From Vicia villosa (taxonomy: Eukaryota; Streptophyta; Magnoliopsida; Fabales; Fabaceae), in NCBI RefSeq assembly GCF_029867415.1, contig NC_081180.1, forward strand, positions 149,597,068 through 149,661,067: a DNA stretch of 64,000 bases, written 5' to 3'. The position numbers were made by a program, and so were the translations under genes. How positions within the stretch are numbered: the stretch's first letter is position 1; the number at the start of each line of letters is the position of its first letter. Shown piece by piece: positions 1 through 13,571 of this stretch. Below the pieces are notes generated by a model, which searched no databases, was not told where the DNA came from, and worked only from the letters and a program-made list of their open reading frames with translations.

Positions 1-1831
1 AAATATTGGTCTTATGTAGTGCTACATGCAGTGTATCTCATGAATCACATCCCTACCAAACTCTTGAAAAACAAGTCCTCTTATGAGGTTATGTATGGTT
101 CTGTTCTATATTTGTGTTTACTTAAAGTGTTTGGATGCTTGAGTTATGCATCTACATTACCAAACAACAGACATAAATTTGATTCTCGAGCACGAAAGTG
201 TGATTTCTTAGGTTACAAGGCAGGGATGAAAGGCTTCATTATCTTAGATACAGTTAATCAAGAGATACTTATATCTAGAAATGTTAAATTCTTTGATCTG
301 GAATTCCCATATCTTCATACTTCAAACATTCCTACAAACATTTATCTTGATCCTTTGTTTACTTCTGAATCAAGCTCTCTACCTTCTTCAAATGTCCCTT
401 CTGCTCCATCTACTTTCATTCATTCAGAAGAGCTTCATTCTAATATTCCCTCTTCTGAAGATTCTCAAATTTCTTCTTCTCCATCTATATTTGTCCCTAT
501 CAGTTCTCCTCTTTCTTCTCCTCATACTGACCAAATTCAAAGTGACCAAACACTCACATTTTCTGGTGACATTACCGACAATCCTTCTCCTATATCTTCT
601 TTGAATGAACAAAACCTCAATTCTCAAATTCCTTCACTTGATCCTATTAGAAAATCCACCAGATTAACTCAGCCTCCTTCACATCTAAAGGATTATGTTT
701 GTAACTCCACTGCATCATCTTGCCTTTATCCATTAGATAACTACATTTCTTATACTTCCTTGTCACCTTCTCATCAAGCCTACACCATGGCCCTATCTTC
801 AGAAGTTGAGCCAGCTAGTTTTCAGGCTGCTTCTAAAGATGCTCGATGGGTTACAACCATGCAGAATGAAGTTGATGCTCTCAATAAAAATCACACATGG
901 CATTTTGTTACCTTACCTCCTAATGCTTCTCTTATAGGAAGTAAATGGGTGTACAAAATAAAGAGACATGATGATGGCTTTATTGAAAGGTTCAAAGCTC
1001 GTCTTGTAGCCTAAGGTTTCACTCAAACTGAAGGGTTGGATTACTTTGAAACTTTCTCACCAGTAGCTAAGCTTTCTACTGTTCGTGTTCTCCTTGCATT
1101 AGCAGCTATCCATGGTTGGTACTTACACCAATTGGACGTAAATAATGTGTTTCTTCATGGAACTTGCATGAAGCTGTTTACATGAAGATCCCTCAAGGTG
1201 TATCAGCTCGAACACCTAATCTTGCATGTATGCTTGTCAAATCTCTTTATGGTTTAAAACAAGCTAGTCGTCAATGGTTTGAGAAACTCACCACATTTCT
1301 TAAGGCACAAGGCTTCTTTCATGCTCATGTTGATCACACTCTCTTCACCAAATCTGATTATACTTCATTCACATCCATTTTGGTTTATGTGGATGATATC
1401 ATCCTGGCTGGAACCTCTCTCAAAATGTTTGCCGACTTGAAGAGGGCATTACATCAGTCTTTTCGTATTAAGGATTTTGGTGAACTCAAGTTCTTCCTAG
1501 GGCTTGAGGTAGTTCGTTCTCCTAAGGGTATCACCTTATGTCAACGTAAGTATTGTCTTGAATTACTTCAAGATGTTGGTTTGACAGGATGTAAGCCTGC
1601 TTCTACACCTCTTGATGCTTCTATTCGTCTTCATCAAGATAATGGTTTACCATTTTCTAATGTTACGGCTTATAGAAGATTGGTGGGTCGCTTATTGTAT
1701 CTCACAACCACACATCCTGATATTGCTTTTGCTACACAACAATTAAGTCAATTCATGAGTGCTCCTGCTGAGTTGCATTATAAATCAGCTCTTTGTGTCC
1801 TGAGATATCTCAAACGTTCTCCTGCTCGTGG
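1..1831 (+). pseudogene. Ty1/copia polyprotein, part 1 (integrase C-terminus to reverse transcriptase), broken
   Basis: The reading frame enters the window already open and encodes the middle of a Ty1/copia polyprotein. The integrase C-terminal region (GCLSYA, FLGY, KGF motifs, about 150-300) is followed by a Ser/Pro-rich linker (about 310-780) and then reverse transcriptase (WVYKIK near 945, catalytic YVDD at 1386-1397, LRYLKRSPARG at the end). A TAA at 1012-1014 interrupts the conserved start of RT. A one-base frameshift lies near 1150-1165 after FLHG. The RT continues in a second frame to 1831, where an LTR insertion cuts it. The RNase H half resumes at 6957 in a compatible frame. The element would normally sit in the nucleus and copy itself through RNA, but this copy is inactive. 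Its 5' LTR, gag and protease are outside the window. Confidence 0.93.
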
Positions 1832-2499
1832 TGTCGCGGGGAAAAATCGTTATCCTTTTTTCGGGATGAGACACCTGATGCCTTCTTTGGGCTCGAGTGC
1901 TCAAAAAATGATTTTTCTTTTGTTTCGACCAAACTTTTTATTGTTTCCAAAGTAGGAAAAGGAAAAAAGCTGCAATAACCTAAAAAGTGGGGGAGAGATT
2001 CCGGGTAAGAGGGTTGGTTATACGAAGGGAAGGTATTAGCACCCAACGTATCTATAGTACTCTATAGGCTTTTTTTTGTGTTTGTTTCATTCTATGTTAT
2101 GGTGGAGGTTCTTGTGAGATAGGTGGGACCTAGGGTGTTTGTTTGATTATGCTCGCAAAGATCATCGCGATCCTCTGCATACATATCCCTTAGTGGGAAT
2201 CAGAGCATCTGTAGCTCGGGGTCTACGGGTGCTAAGGTTTGAGTGGTTTGAGAGAGAAGTTTTGCTCGCCAAGGATAGGACCTTGTGCCTACGTATTCTC
2301 AAAGGGATGTTGAGAAAGTCAGAGCAATCGTAGTTCCCACTTATGCTAGTGGAAGCAAAGGATAAGAGACAAATGTCATCTAAATGTTCGATGTATCTAA
2401 TCTATATCATCAAATACATCTGTTTGATTTTTGTTTGAAAATCTTTTCATTATAAGCCCTGGGCCATGCCACTTATGGTGCTTAGAATGATAAAGATGC

Positions 2500-3860
2500 T
2501 TTTTAGCCAGCCTTGTGGCAGAAACTTTCAATGAAGTCAGCCTTGTGACAAAAAGTTTTGATTAATCAGCCAGCCTTGTGGCAAAAGTTTCAATGAAGTC
2601 AGCCTTGTGACAAAAACTTTGATTAATCAGCCAGTATGGTGGCAAAAAAGGTTTGATTGATTAGCCAGCCTTGTGGCAAAGAAAAGTTAAGTTGATTGAT
2701 TGATTGATTGATTGTTTGTGATGATATAGATGAGATACTCCTATCATAGAGATGATAAATGTCTAATCTCCTAGGGTATTTGTTTTGGATATTGGGGATG
2801 CTTATAAGAAGCCCGTGGGTCCTTGTACGAAGCCCAAGAGGAGGCTATCCGAGGGTCCTTGCATTGTAAGCCCAAGAGGAGGCTATGGGAGGGACAATCC
2901 AGGGTCCTTGCATTGTAAGCCCAAGAGGAGGCTATGGGAGGGACACTCGTTTGTACAAAGCCCATGGGGAGGCATGGTATAGTTGGTTTGAGCTCTTAGA
3001 GCGATTTCACCGGGAAACCATACTCTATGTCCTAACCTAAACTAGGGAGATTCTTTGCACGAAGCCCAATAGGAGGCTATGGGGAACCTAGTGTTGTACT
3101 AAGTTGAACAAGCATATATAACACAATCACAAGTATGAACAAGTACCAACAAATATGAACAAGTACATGAACAAATATGAACAGGTATGAACAAGCACAT
3201 ATATATATGACAAAGTGTGTGTTTATAATGGAGTTTATGAAGGAAATATACCTGTAAGCATGATCCATTTGTATACACGGGGCTCGGGACTTATACTCGG
3301 GGAGAGACCCACTTGAGTTTACTCAAAAGCTATGTAAACAGGTATTTACAAAAAGGGCTTGGGACTTATACCTACATGGAGGCCCATGGTATATTTTTGG
3401 GAAGATTTAAAGAAAACCTTCATTTTTGATTTGTTGTTCAAAGTTAAAACAAATTGAACGAGATATATACAGAAAGGTGTGTGTACGATGAAATACCTAA
3501 TTTCATGTACAGGAATGGGACTTATACCTATGTGGAGGCCCCTGGTATTTACAAAACATGGTTGATTGTTTTATTAACAGACGCAAGGTTTCGTCGTTTG
3601 AAAAAAAACTGTTTGGAAGTTTTTGTTTTAAAAGAAATTTTCTGTACAAAAGGGAAGGGTATGTACAAAAGGGGCTTGGGACTTATACCTACATGGAGGC
3701 CCATGGTATATTGAAAAGTTTTGTTTCTTTGAAGTTTTGTTGTTTTGAAAATGATTTGAAAATTGTTTGAAAAGGTTTTATTTTGAAGAAGTTTTATTGT
3801 TTTGGAAAAAACTGTACAAAAAGAAAAGAAATGGGACTTACACTCTCTAATATTCGAGAG
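2500..3860 (-). repeat. Imperfect tandem repeats near the 3' end of the Ogre-like LTR
   Basis: Three blocks of degenerate repeats follow one another. Around 2510-2690 there are copies of 'agccagccttgtggcaaa' with 'agtcagccttgtgacaaa'. Around 2810-3080 there are copies of 'agcccaagaggaggcta' separated by 'gggtccttg'. Around 3280-3860 there are copies of 'gggacttatacctacatgg' followed by 'aggcccatggta'. Related motifs on the opposite strand occur in the second Ogre LTR at about 61150-61950. They are therefore a family trait, not a local accident. Confidence 0.75.
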
Positions 3861-4344
3861 GCCCCACTTCGTTTTGAAAATCAATTGATCAATCAAAAAA
3901 AGATTTAATCAATAGTTCTTTTGAAAAGAAAAATCAAAAAGAAATGGTTATCGTTTTGAAAAGAATCGTGATCACTTGTTTTAAAACGATTTTGAATTTA
4001 AAAGAAATCAACTTAATTAAGTTAAAACAAGTTTTAATGCTTAATTAAGACCTAAGTGATTAGGGTTTGATCACAAAAATATTTACAAGTGATTAAGTTT
4101 GAAAAATCAAATGAAAAACAATATTTAAAGTATTTAAAAACACTTAAAAACATGTCATTTTAAACTTAATCAAAAATGTATTAAATAAATATATTTTTGT
4201 GATTTTTTTTATATTCATAAAATACATATATTAAATGAGAAGTGTGTAAAAAATGAATAAAAAATGAGTTAATTTGATTGGTTAAATTAATTGATGAAGT
4301 TGTGAAGAAAAATAAGAAAAATAGTGTTAAAAAATTAGGTTTTG

Positions 4345-4415
4345 TCACCACAAGGACTTGAACCCACGCACTCAAGGTTACCAACCAAAACAACAACCAA
4401 CTGAGCCACGCTTGT
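4345..4415 (-). other. tRNA-like module (box A and box B) inside the Ogre-like LTR
   Basis: On the minus strand, TGGCTCAGTTGG (4397-4408) fits the pol III A-box consensus at every fixed position. GGTTCAAGTCC (4354-4364) fits the B-box. The 32-nt gap between them is the spacing found in real tRNA genes. The acceptor and anticodon arms do not fold convincingly, so this is not a functional tRNA gene. The second Ogre LTR has an equivalent module at 59964-60018, also with a 32-nt gap. Confidence 0.6.
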
Positions 4416-6956
4416 GGCTTGTAAGTAACACGCGCCCAATTAAATATATTTTCAATCAATTTCAAAAAACCTTTGAACAAAATCTGGCGCCAAGAACAAA
4501 CCCTCAACAAGAATTTGAAAATCTTCGAAACTGAATGAAATTGATCAAGTAAAGGGTCCATCTCACTCGTTTTTTCATAAGGAACATGATGGTGACCTTT
4601 AATTTCATTTATTTATGCTCTAAGGTGGTTAATTTTCTGATGAACACGAAGAACCCTAATTCTGAATTTGAACATGAAATCGTGTATGATTGATGAATTG
4701 TGAAATTGATTGAGGGCTATTGATCAGTGATAGTGCAGAAACAAGATGGTATGTTCATATTTCATTTATGATGCATGGAGAATAGAGTTTGAAGTTCAAG
4801 AGAGCTTACCTTAAAAACGGCACAACTGAGGATCGAATTCTGCAAATGAGGGATTCCAGATGTTGTTTCTTGATCTGAACACCTTCAGTGGACCTTATGG
4901 AACATGTTTGGATGCTTGACACGAATTGAAAACCTCTGGACTAGTTGGTGATGCTCGATCTGCAGTATGGTTCAAGTGAGGATCAAGCTTAGTGATTTTG
5001 GTGTTTCAGATCATGGATGATGATTGGGATAGTTCATATATGGTATATGGATGGTGTTTGGATGATTAGCTTGGACAGAATTGGCCTGGATTTGATTTTG
5101 GCATGATAAGGCTAGTGTTATGCATATTTGGGAAGTGAGGTAGTGATTCTGAGTTTTTGATGTTTTTGGAAGGTTTTAAAGGTTCAAACAACTTCCATAT
5201 GGTATTTGGGAAGTGTTAGAAGCACCACTTTACTTAGAACTTCAAAGATTTAGAGGTTGAGAATTTTACCTCTTTTGAAAACCATGAAACTTGCATTCTA
5301 AGAAAGGAAGAGAAAACCTATGTTTATGAGGTTTTGGTGTGAGTTTGAAGATGATTTGAACCTCTATTTATAGGCCAAGGATTCTGAACTCAAAGCTCTT
5401 GCAAGTTGATCCAAGAATGATGATTTGGCTTAAGAGATAAAATGGAATCTTTCACATTAAATGCAAATGGTTAAAAGTGACTAAACCATGGTTAAATCTC
5501 AAGCTTCTTATCCTCTTCCATTCTGATCTTCAAATCAGAAATATCTATCAATTATTGCCTTGATGCATCATTATTTGCATTATATGTCATGTAGTATTGA
5601 AACTTAGTGAAAAAATGGTGAAAATTCAAGCATAAGGTTCACTAATGTCAAAATTCAAAACCATGGCTACACTCCATATTTTTTCATGCTCTTGGACATT
5701 TTGGAAAGCTCATGTTACACACTTCAAAACCCTAGTTGAAAGTTTCTTCAAGACCCTTAAGGAAATGGGTGAAAAAGATCCATGAACTTTGAAGAAAATG
5801 AGGTTTTAAGTGAAATTTTCAAAAGATACCAACTTTGAAGCTCCATATCTCTTAAATGGTTGATCTTTTGGAAAACAATTATATGTGACAAAGTTGTTTA
5901 TTGGATCAAAATCTACAACTTTCATGTTGGAAGTTTTTTTCAGTTTGTAGGTGAAATTTTGAGTTATTCCCTTCCAAAGTTTGGAAAAAACCATTGAAAA
6001 ACACTTAGAATTTTTTCTAAGTATAAAAGTCAAACTTTTGACTTTTTGATTCTTGATTGATTTTCTTGATTTTTCTTGATCAAATGACTTCATATATCAT
6101 ATATTGATGATTCAAAACTTCAAAAGTCAAGGTTGATCAAAATTCCCCAAAAGTCAATGGTGATTTTGTACAGTTGACTTTTTCAGACGAATCGCGTTTC
6201 TGGAGATTTCAAATGAACCAGGCTATCCTTACCAAATGAGTGGTATGAATGGATCATATTGAGGCATTAGAGGATATTGAGCCATGGTTTGAGTTGTGGC
6301 ACCATGTCCTGATTAAAAAGTCAGTTGTTCAGATGAATTAGGTCAAAAACCCTAATTGTCGACCTGATGAAATTGATGACTGTGGATCTTGAATTGAGAT
6401 GTAATTTCCATTGGATGTTGTCATAGGAATTATTTGAAGATGATTGAAACCTTTGATTGACTTCCTGGGGATTTTTAGGGTTTCCCAAATGTGATCCCTG
6501 ATTTTGGTCCCTGATAGTTCAAAACCCTAATCTGATGATTTGAAATTTCACTGTTGATCAATCCCTGTGTTGGAGATGTATTGAGCCAATAGATTAGGCC
6601 AAAATGATGCACTTGGTGTCTTGAGGTCATGTCCCAAGTCATTAGATCAAATCCTGAGCAAAAGTCAGGAGTATACTATCTTCAGTCAAAACCCTGATCT
6701 GGTTGGTTCAGAGCCTTTGAGCTTGTTGAAATGAATCTCTGAGGACCAAATGCTGATTGTTGATGAAGATGATTCATTTGAAATGAAGGGAGAACAAAAA
6801 CCTAATTGATTGTTGCTTGTACTGATGAGTGACTTCTTGTTTAAACCCTGCTGAGTCACAATTAGCAAACACAAGCTATGCAATTTGTTAGAGATGCAAA
6901 TGATGCATATGCTATGATATGAGGTGGTATCTTAGGTCAAAAATTGGGGTATGACA

Positions 6957-7475
6957 CGTGGTATCTTCTTCTCCGAGTCTTCTGATCTTCAAATTCTTGG
7001 GTTCAGTGATGCAGATTGGGGAGGATGTATTGACACAAGGAGATCTATCTCTGGCTATTGCTTCTTCATTGGTCAATCCTTGGTGTCCTGGAAATCAAAG
7101 AAGCAAGAAACTGTGAGTTGTTCTTCTGCAGAGGCTGAATATAGAGCTTTGACCGCTGCTACACGCGAGCTCCAATGGATGTGTTTTCTCCTTCATGATC
7201 TCAAACAACATCCCTCGAGGCTTCCTGTGTTGTATTGTGACAACCAGAGTGCTCTCCATATCTCTGCCAATCCTGTGTTTCATGAAAGAACAAAGCATTT
7301 GGACATTGATTGTCATTTGGTGCGTGAGAAACTTCAAGCAGGTGTGATGCGGTTACTTCCAGTGCCTTCTCAAGATCAAGCTGCCGATGTATTCGCAAAA
7401 GCCCTTGGTCTTCGTCCCTTTTTTGAGGGCCTTTCCAAGCTTGCTTTGGTCGACATCCACCAACCTCGAGTTTGT
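6957..7475 (+). pseudogene. Ty1/copia polyprotein, part 2 (RNase H and C-terminus)
   Basis: This is the 3' end of the copia polyprotein that begins at position 1. It starts with the second copy of the CGTGG target duplication and carries a complete copia-type RNase H domain: SDADWGG (first Asp), SSAEAEYRAL (Glu), YCDNQSA (Asp), and HERTKHLDID. The C-terminal tail has the ADVFAKAL motif common to plant copia elements. No stop falls inside this part. The frame runs on into the G-run at 7476-7501 and ends soon after. Upstream RT lesions make the whole gene inactive. Confidence 0.92.
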
Positions 7476-7501
7476 GGGGGGGGGGGGGGGGGGGGGGGGG
7501 G
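7476..7501 (+). repeat. 26-nt poly-G run at the copia polypurine tract
   Basis: Twenty-six consecutive G residues sit directly after the last copia codons, where the polypurine tract that primes plus-strand DNA synthesis normally lies. Copia tracts are usually shorter and mixed A/G. The run may be an expanded tract or a sequencing or assembly slip. Confidence 0.8.
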
Positions 7502-7717
7502 TAATTAAAGCATATAGAAGAAGAGGTGGTGCACATGTCAGCTGCATGAACACAATATGATTGCATGGACTTTATTACACCCAATGATTGTCTCAAGTTA
7601 GTTAGTTAAGTTTGTGTAACTGTATTGTAGTTACTATATGAACGACTTGTAACTAACTTTTCAATCTAATCAATGCAATCAGTTTCTATTGTTCATCTTC
7701 TTCTTCTTTGTTTCTCC
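7502..7717 (+). repeat. Probable copia 3' LTR remnant
   Basis: This sequence follows the polypurine position and has LTR-like content: a TATA-like 'actatatgaa', a run of 'gttagttagtt', and a pyrimidine-rich end near 'ttgtttctcca'. I could not fix exact TG...CA ends, and the 5' LTR is not in the window for comparison. Confidence 0.4.
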
Positions 7718-9170
<1,453 letters not shown>

Positions 9171-9283
9171 AATGCCTTCTTTATATGAGAATGTGAGAAT
9201 GAATCTGAACCATTAGATTTTAAATTAAATGGTGGAGATTATGTGTGAATCTTTTTTTATCTCTCCTAAATCTTTTATTTTAA

Positions 9284-10404
9284 GAGTGAATACCCATTTT
9301 GGTCCCTCACAAATATCACACGAGTCAAATTGGTCCTTCACAATAAAATAGACTCAATTTAATCCCTTATAAAATTTAACCGGATCATATAAGTCCTTCT
9401 GTTAATATTTTTTTCAAACCGGTTTTTTTCCTAGTTTTAAACCGTGACTAGATTGCCACGTTGGATTTTATTTTATTTTCATTTTTAAAATTTTTATTTT
9501 TAATTTCATTTTTAAACAATTATAAATTAATAATATAAAAAGCCAAAATTGTTTCTTATAAGGAGTTGAACTCAGGCCCATGTGGTTAATCTTAAACAAT
9601 TCTAAATTTAAAATAAAAAATACAAAATTTGTATCAATATGATTTCGAACCTAAGTCTCTTCAGATTAAATGACAGTCAATTTAATAAAATAGAAATTGA
9701 TTTGTCTATTTGTAAATGATAGTCACTTTACTAACAATAGAAATTGATTTGTCTAGTTGTTATTGATAGTCACTTTACTAACCATAGAAATTGATTTGTC
9801 TAGTTGTAAATGATAATCACTTTATTAACAATAGAAATTGATTTATTTAGTTGTAACTAATAGTCATTTTACTAACAATAAAAATTGATTTGTCTTGTTG
9901 TAAATAATAGTCACTTTATTAACAATAGAAATTGATTTTTCTAGTTGTAAATGATAGTCACTTTATTAATGATAGAAATTGATTTGTCTAGTTGTAAGGT
10001 GAGAATCATTTAACTTGAAGAGACTTGAGACCTCATAGATAAAAATTTATGTATAAAATTTGTTAATATTAGTAGAAATCATGAAAATTACTTTATAAGA
10101 AATAATTTTGGCATTTTTGATATTATTCATTGGTAACTGTTTAAAAATGAAATTAAAAATAAAAATTAATTTAGTATTTAAAAAATAAAAAATAAAAAAA
10201 TCCAACGTGTCAGTCCAGTTACGGTTTAAAAGTATGAAAAGAACCGGTTTAGAAGTAGGAAAAAACCGATTTGAGAAAAATATTAGCAAAAGGACTAATA
10301 TGATCCGGTTAAATTTTGTAAGGGATTAAGTTGAGTCAATTTTTTTGTGAGGGACTAATTTGACTCGTGTAGTATTTGTGAGGGACCAAAATGGGTCTTC
10401 ACTC
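9284..10404. mobile_element. Non-autonomous Mutator-like (MULE) element with long TIRs
   Basis: The element is flanked by a perfect 9-bp duplication TTATTTTAA (9275-9283 and 10405-10413), the hallmark of Mutator-like transposition. Its terminal inverted repeats are about 195 bp (roughly 9284-9480 and 10200-10404), start GAGTGAATACCC / GAGTGAAGACCC, and share 'attttggtccctcac'. No transposase ORF is present. The interior is AT-rich and holds a 47-bp tandem array. The short sequences outside (9169-9274 and 10414-10438) are AT-rich, show weak inverted similarity ('tatctctcct' against 'aggagagata'), and may be a third MITE that the MULE landed in. Confidence 0.85.
9689..10005. repeat. 47-bp minisatellite, seven units
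   Basis: Seven copies of a unit beginning 'aatagaaattgatttgtcta' recur at exact 47-bp spacing, starting at 9689, 9736, 9783, 9830, 9877, 9924 and 9971. Scattered substitutions distinguish the units. The array lies wholly inside the MULE. Confidence 0.88.
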
Positions 10405-10436
10405 TTATTTTAATAATGGAGGAGAGATAATATGCC

Positions 10437-10438
<2 letters not shown>

Positions 10439-10525
<87 letters not shown>
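10439..10525. repeat. (TA)n microsatellite
   Basis: About 43 TA units, the fourth long tract in this 2.1-kb cluster. Confidence 0.97.
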
Positions 10526-10527
<2 letters not shown>

Positions 10528-10552
10528 TAACAATTCTGTGCATACGCACGGG

Positions 10553-11428
10553 CAGGGCCGGCCCTGGGCCCGGGCAAGTAGGCCCACAGCCCAGGGCCTC
10601 AAAAAAATAGGGGCCTCAATTGGGAGGTGTATTTAAAAATTTATAATACAGAAATTATAAATTATATATTTGTAAGCGGAACAGTAAATCAATTTCTTAA
10701 TTGTAGCCCAGCGACTGGGTCATATTTTTGGGAGATTAGTGTAAGTGGTTCGATACTTACTGACCTTTAAATTTTCAGTTAATTCTTTTTAACAAAAACA
10801 ATTTATTCTTTCTTAAATGTCAAACCAAAAAAACACTTTATTCTTTCTTAAATGTCAAGCCAAAAAAACACTTCAATCTTTCTTAAAATGACTAACTGAG
10901 TTAATTATATTTTTGTGCTCCCTTATTCCATTGGTTTGCAATGAATTCCTATATAACTTTTTGTGATAATTATCATTTATTAAATTTTAATTATAAAATA
11001 ATTTTCATATAATCAATTAAAATTTATAATGAAATTTTAAATCAAATTTTATCCTCGATAGTTAGTTATTGTAACTCTTGTAATTTTATTTTAATTTATT
11101 TCAGTATAAATTTTAAAAATTATTTATATATTATAATTAAATATTTAAAAGTTCTTCACACAGTTAGCTCATTTATTATCATATTTTTATGATGAAATCA
11201 AATTCATTATAAGTTGTATTTTGATTTATTATTTATCTAATCATTAAAATAAACTTTTTTTTATCTGCATTGAAATTCTTTTTATGGTTAAAAACAACTA
11301 AGACTTTATATTTTTGATATTGTCTTCGAGATTGTTTTTATTTTGGTGGTAGTAAGACATCATATTTTTTTGTTAAGCATCCATTTTTTTGTTTGCCCTG
11401 GGCCTCTAAAAAGTCGGGACCGGCCCTG
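10553..11428. mobile_element. Non-autonomous hAT-like element (CAGGGCCGG termini)
   Basis: The left end reads CAGGGCCGGCCCTGGGCC and the right end, on the complement, reads CAGGGCCGGTCCCGAC, with further related GGGCCT motifs inside each end. CAGGG-type GC-rich ends on an AT-rich body are typical of plant hAT elements. The 876-bp body has no transposase. The 8 bp outside the two ends agree at only the first four bases (CGCA), so a target duplication is not confirmed. Confidence 0.65.
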
Positions 11429-11984
11429 CGCATTGTTTCCCCAAATAGTAATTGTTGTTTATATAAAATACATTAATGAGAACAAAATAAATATTTGAAA
11501 TACAGAAATATCTTTATTCAAAGTAAATTATAAGCGTTTTTTAAAATAAAATTACATGATATTTAATAATTGTTTAACAACTAAAATGTAAGATTAGAAA
11601 GAGAAACTAAAAGAGAGTCAAAGTGTATGAAAGTACCCGCGCATTCACACGGGTATTGGTATTGTACTGTTTTTTGTTAACATACTTAAAAAAATTGTCA
11701 GTAAATTTTTATTTTTCAATATTTGAATAAATAGTTTTGGATAGAAAAAAACTAATCTTAGATTTGTAGTTTTATTTTCTCTGTTTCATATATTTTTCAC
11801 AATAGAAGAAAACAATTTTTTTAACTGCCTTAACTTTACTATTATACTCAATTTTAGTTTTGTTTATTATCTAGTAAAAAGTAAAAGTTGTTGTTAAAAT
11901 AAATTTACAGTCAAGGATTCAATGAAACATATTGGTTATATCGAAAAAGAAAGTATATTTCAAGTTTTTAATAAACTATAAAGT
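11429..11984. other. AT-rich spacer
   Basis: No gene seen. A GC-rich inverted motif (cccgcgcattcacacggg, about 11636-11653) stands out against the AT-rich background. Its origin is unknown. Confidence 0.5.
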
Positions 11985-11992
11985 AATAGTGT

Positions 11993-13571
11993 TTGGATGA
12001 AGGTGGTCTTGGTATCATCTCTCTCAAAGACTACAACAAAGCAACAAATATGCATCTCTGCTGGAAATTTATGAACAAGAATCAACATTGGTCCCAGCTC
12101 CTGAATAGTAGGGTGATCAGAAATGGTAAGATAATCAAATATACTATCAAATCTTCCATATGGAATGGTATAAAGGAGACTCATGAGCTGGTTAAAGAAA
12201 ACAGCATCTGGATTATTGGCAATGGTAGTAATGTTAACTTTTGGATGGATAACTGGCTTGGTGAACCTCTGGCAGTTAAATTCAAAATTCCTGAAAGATT
12301 TCACTCTAATTTGAAGACTATGGTGTGTGATTTATGGACTCCTCAAGGTTGGGCTATCAAACCTAATTTGCAGTTGGCTTTTCCTAACCTTCTCCATTCT
12401 ATATCTACTATAACTATTCCTGAATTCAACAAAGAAGATGCCTTTGTGTGGAGACACTCTAAGCATGGAGATCTCAGTTTCAAAACTGCTTATCAAACAA
12501 TTCACAAACCCTGTTCTTCTAAGCTTTGGTCCTCCTTCCCTTAGAATCAAGATTCTCCTCCTTCCTACTCCATGGTAGTTTGGAGATTTATGCATCACAA
12601 CTTGCCTACTGATGAAAACTATGTCATTAGAGGATTCAGCCTTCCTTCCATGTGCTCTTTGTGTTTATCTAAGTCTGAAACCATGGATCATCTATTCTTT
12701 GAATGCCTCTTTTCCTCTAAAATCTGGAATTGGCTTGCTGATACTTGTGATATGCATTTTAAAGTCAGAAATTTTGAAGACTGCCTGAAACTTATTGATA
12801 ATGATTGGTCTGTCCAGGCTAGAACTGTCATTAAAACCAGTGTAATTAGCATATTCTATCATATTTGGAGGGCTCGCAACAAGATAAGACAAGAGAATTC
12901 CAAAACCTCTTGGCACTCTTGTGTTGCTTCCATCGCGACTCAAGTTAAGTTGGCCGGCAATTTGACTAAAAGAAAATCCAATAACAGCATTTCAAACTTT
13001 GCTTTGCTCAAAAGATTCGATGTCAAGCTGAATCCTTCCAAGGCCTATGGATGTGTTGATGTTCTTTGGTCTCCTCCATTGCCTTCTTGGATTAAATGCA
13101 ACGTGGATAGTGAGGCAAGAGGTTCTCTTTGGGTTGCTGCCGGCGGGGGAATTTTCAGAGATTGTTACGACAATCATGTTACTAGTTTCTCCATTTTTCT
13201 CGGATGCGAACCGCCTGCTAATGCTGAGTTAATTGCAGCTATGGTGGCTATGGAAAAAGCTGTTGATATGAAGTTAGAAATTTTTTGGTTGGAAACTGAC
13301 CGCACCCTTGTTGTTGATGCTTTCTATAATCATGCCTTGGTTCCGTGGAATCTCCGATCTCGTTGGCTTAAGTGTTGGGCTCACATGATGAATATTGATT
13401 TTAGAATCACGTACCCACATCTATCGAGAGGCCAATTTTTGTGCGGATATTCTCGCTAGCATCGGTTTAGATTGCAATACTATTACTTGGTTCCACCATG
13501 TTCATAACAAAGTTAGGCATGATTTCTTGTTAGATATGCAAGGCTTCCCTAGAACTAGAATTCTTCTTTAA
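11993..13571 (+). pseudogene. LINE ORF2 C-terminal fragment (zf-RVT and RNase H)
   Basis: Translation starts mid-protein at DEGGLGI, a motif that follows the RT domain in plant LINEs. It continues through the zf-RVT region (CSLCLSKSETMDHLFFEC, Cys/His ligands visible) and an RNase H-like domain (KCNVDSEARG, AELIAAMVAM, LETD). A TAG at 12542-12544 breaks the frame after SFP. A frameshift near 13410 moves the last segment (HIYREANFCADILASIG) to another frame, which ends at about 13571. No endonuclease and no RT catalytic core remain. Confidence 0.9.

Larger units (their letters stand above)
1832..6956 (-). mobile_element. Ogre-like (Ty3/gypsy, Tat lineage) solo LTR, 5.1 kb
   Basis: The insert starts TGTCGCGGGG and ends GGGGTATGACA, so on the minus strand it reads TGTCATACCCC...CGCGACA, the TG...CA form of an LTR. 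The 5-bp sequence CGTGG is repeated exactly on both sides (1827-1831 and 6957-6961) inside the copia gene. No gag or pol ORF is present in the 5125 bp, so this is a solo LTR left by recombination between two LTRs. Its length matches the unusually long LTRs (about 5 kb) known for Ogre elements of legumes. The same landmarks recur in plus orientation in the LTR at 57530-62870, including the repeated 'aagcccaagaggaggct' blocks and the tRNA-like module. Short ORFs inside it look like chance. Confidence 0.88.

Noticed and set aside
4345..4415. A functional tRNA gene
   Set aside because: Boxes A and B fit, but acceptor and anticodon stems do not pair, and it lies inside an LTR.
5806..6093. Minus-strand 95-aa ORF in the Ogre-like LTR
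   Set aside because: Lys/Phe-rich product of AT-rich LTR sequence, with no match to any element domain.
7201..7596. Minus-strand ORFs with a Pro tract opposite the copia RNase H
   Set aside because: Antisense shadow of the copia gene. The Pro run is the complement of the G26 tract.
9689..10005. Regularly spaced 47-bp repeats resembling a CRISPR array
   Set aside because: There are no unique spacers: the whole 47-bp unit repeats head to tail, inside a eukaryotic MULE.
10553..11428. Exact 8-bp hAT target duplication
   Set aside because: Only CGCA of the 8 bases on each side agrees, so I did not claim it.
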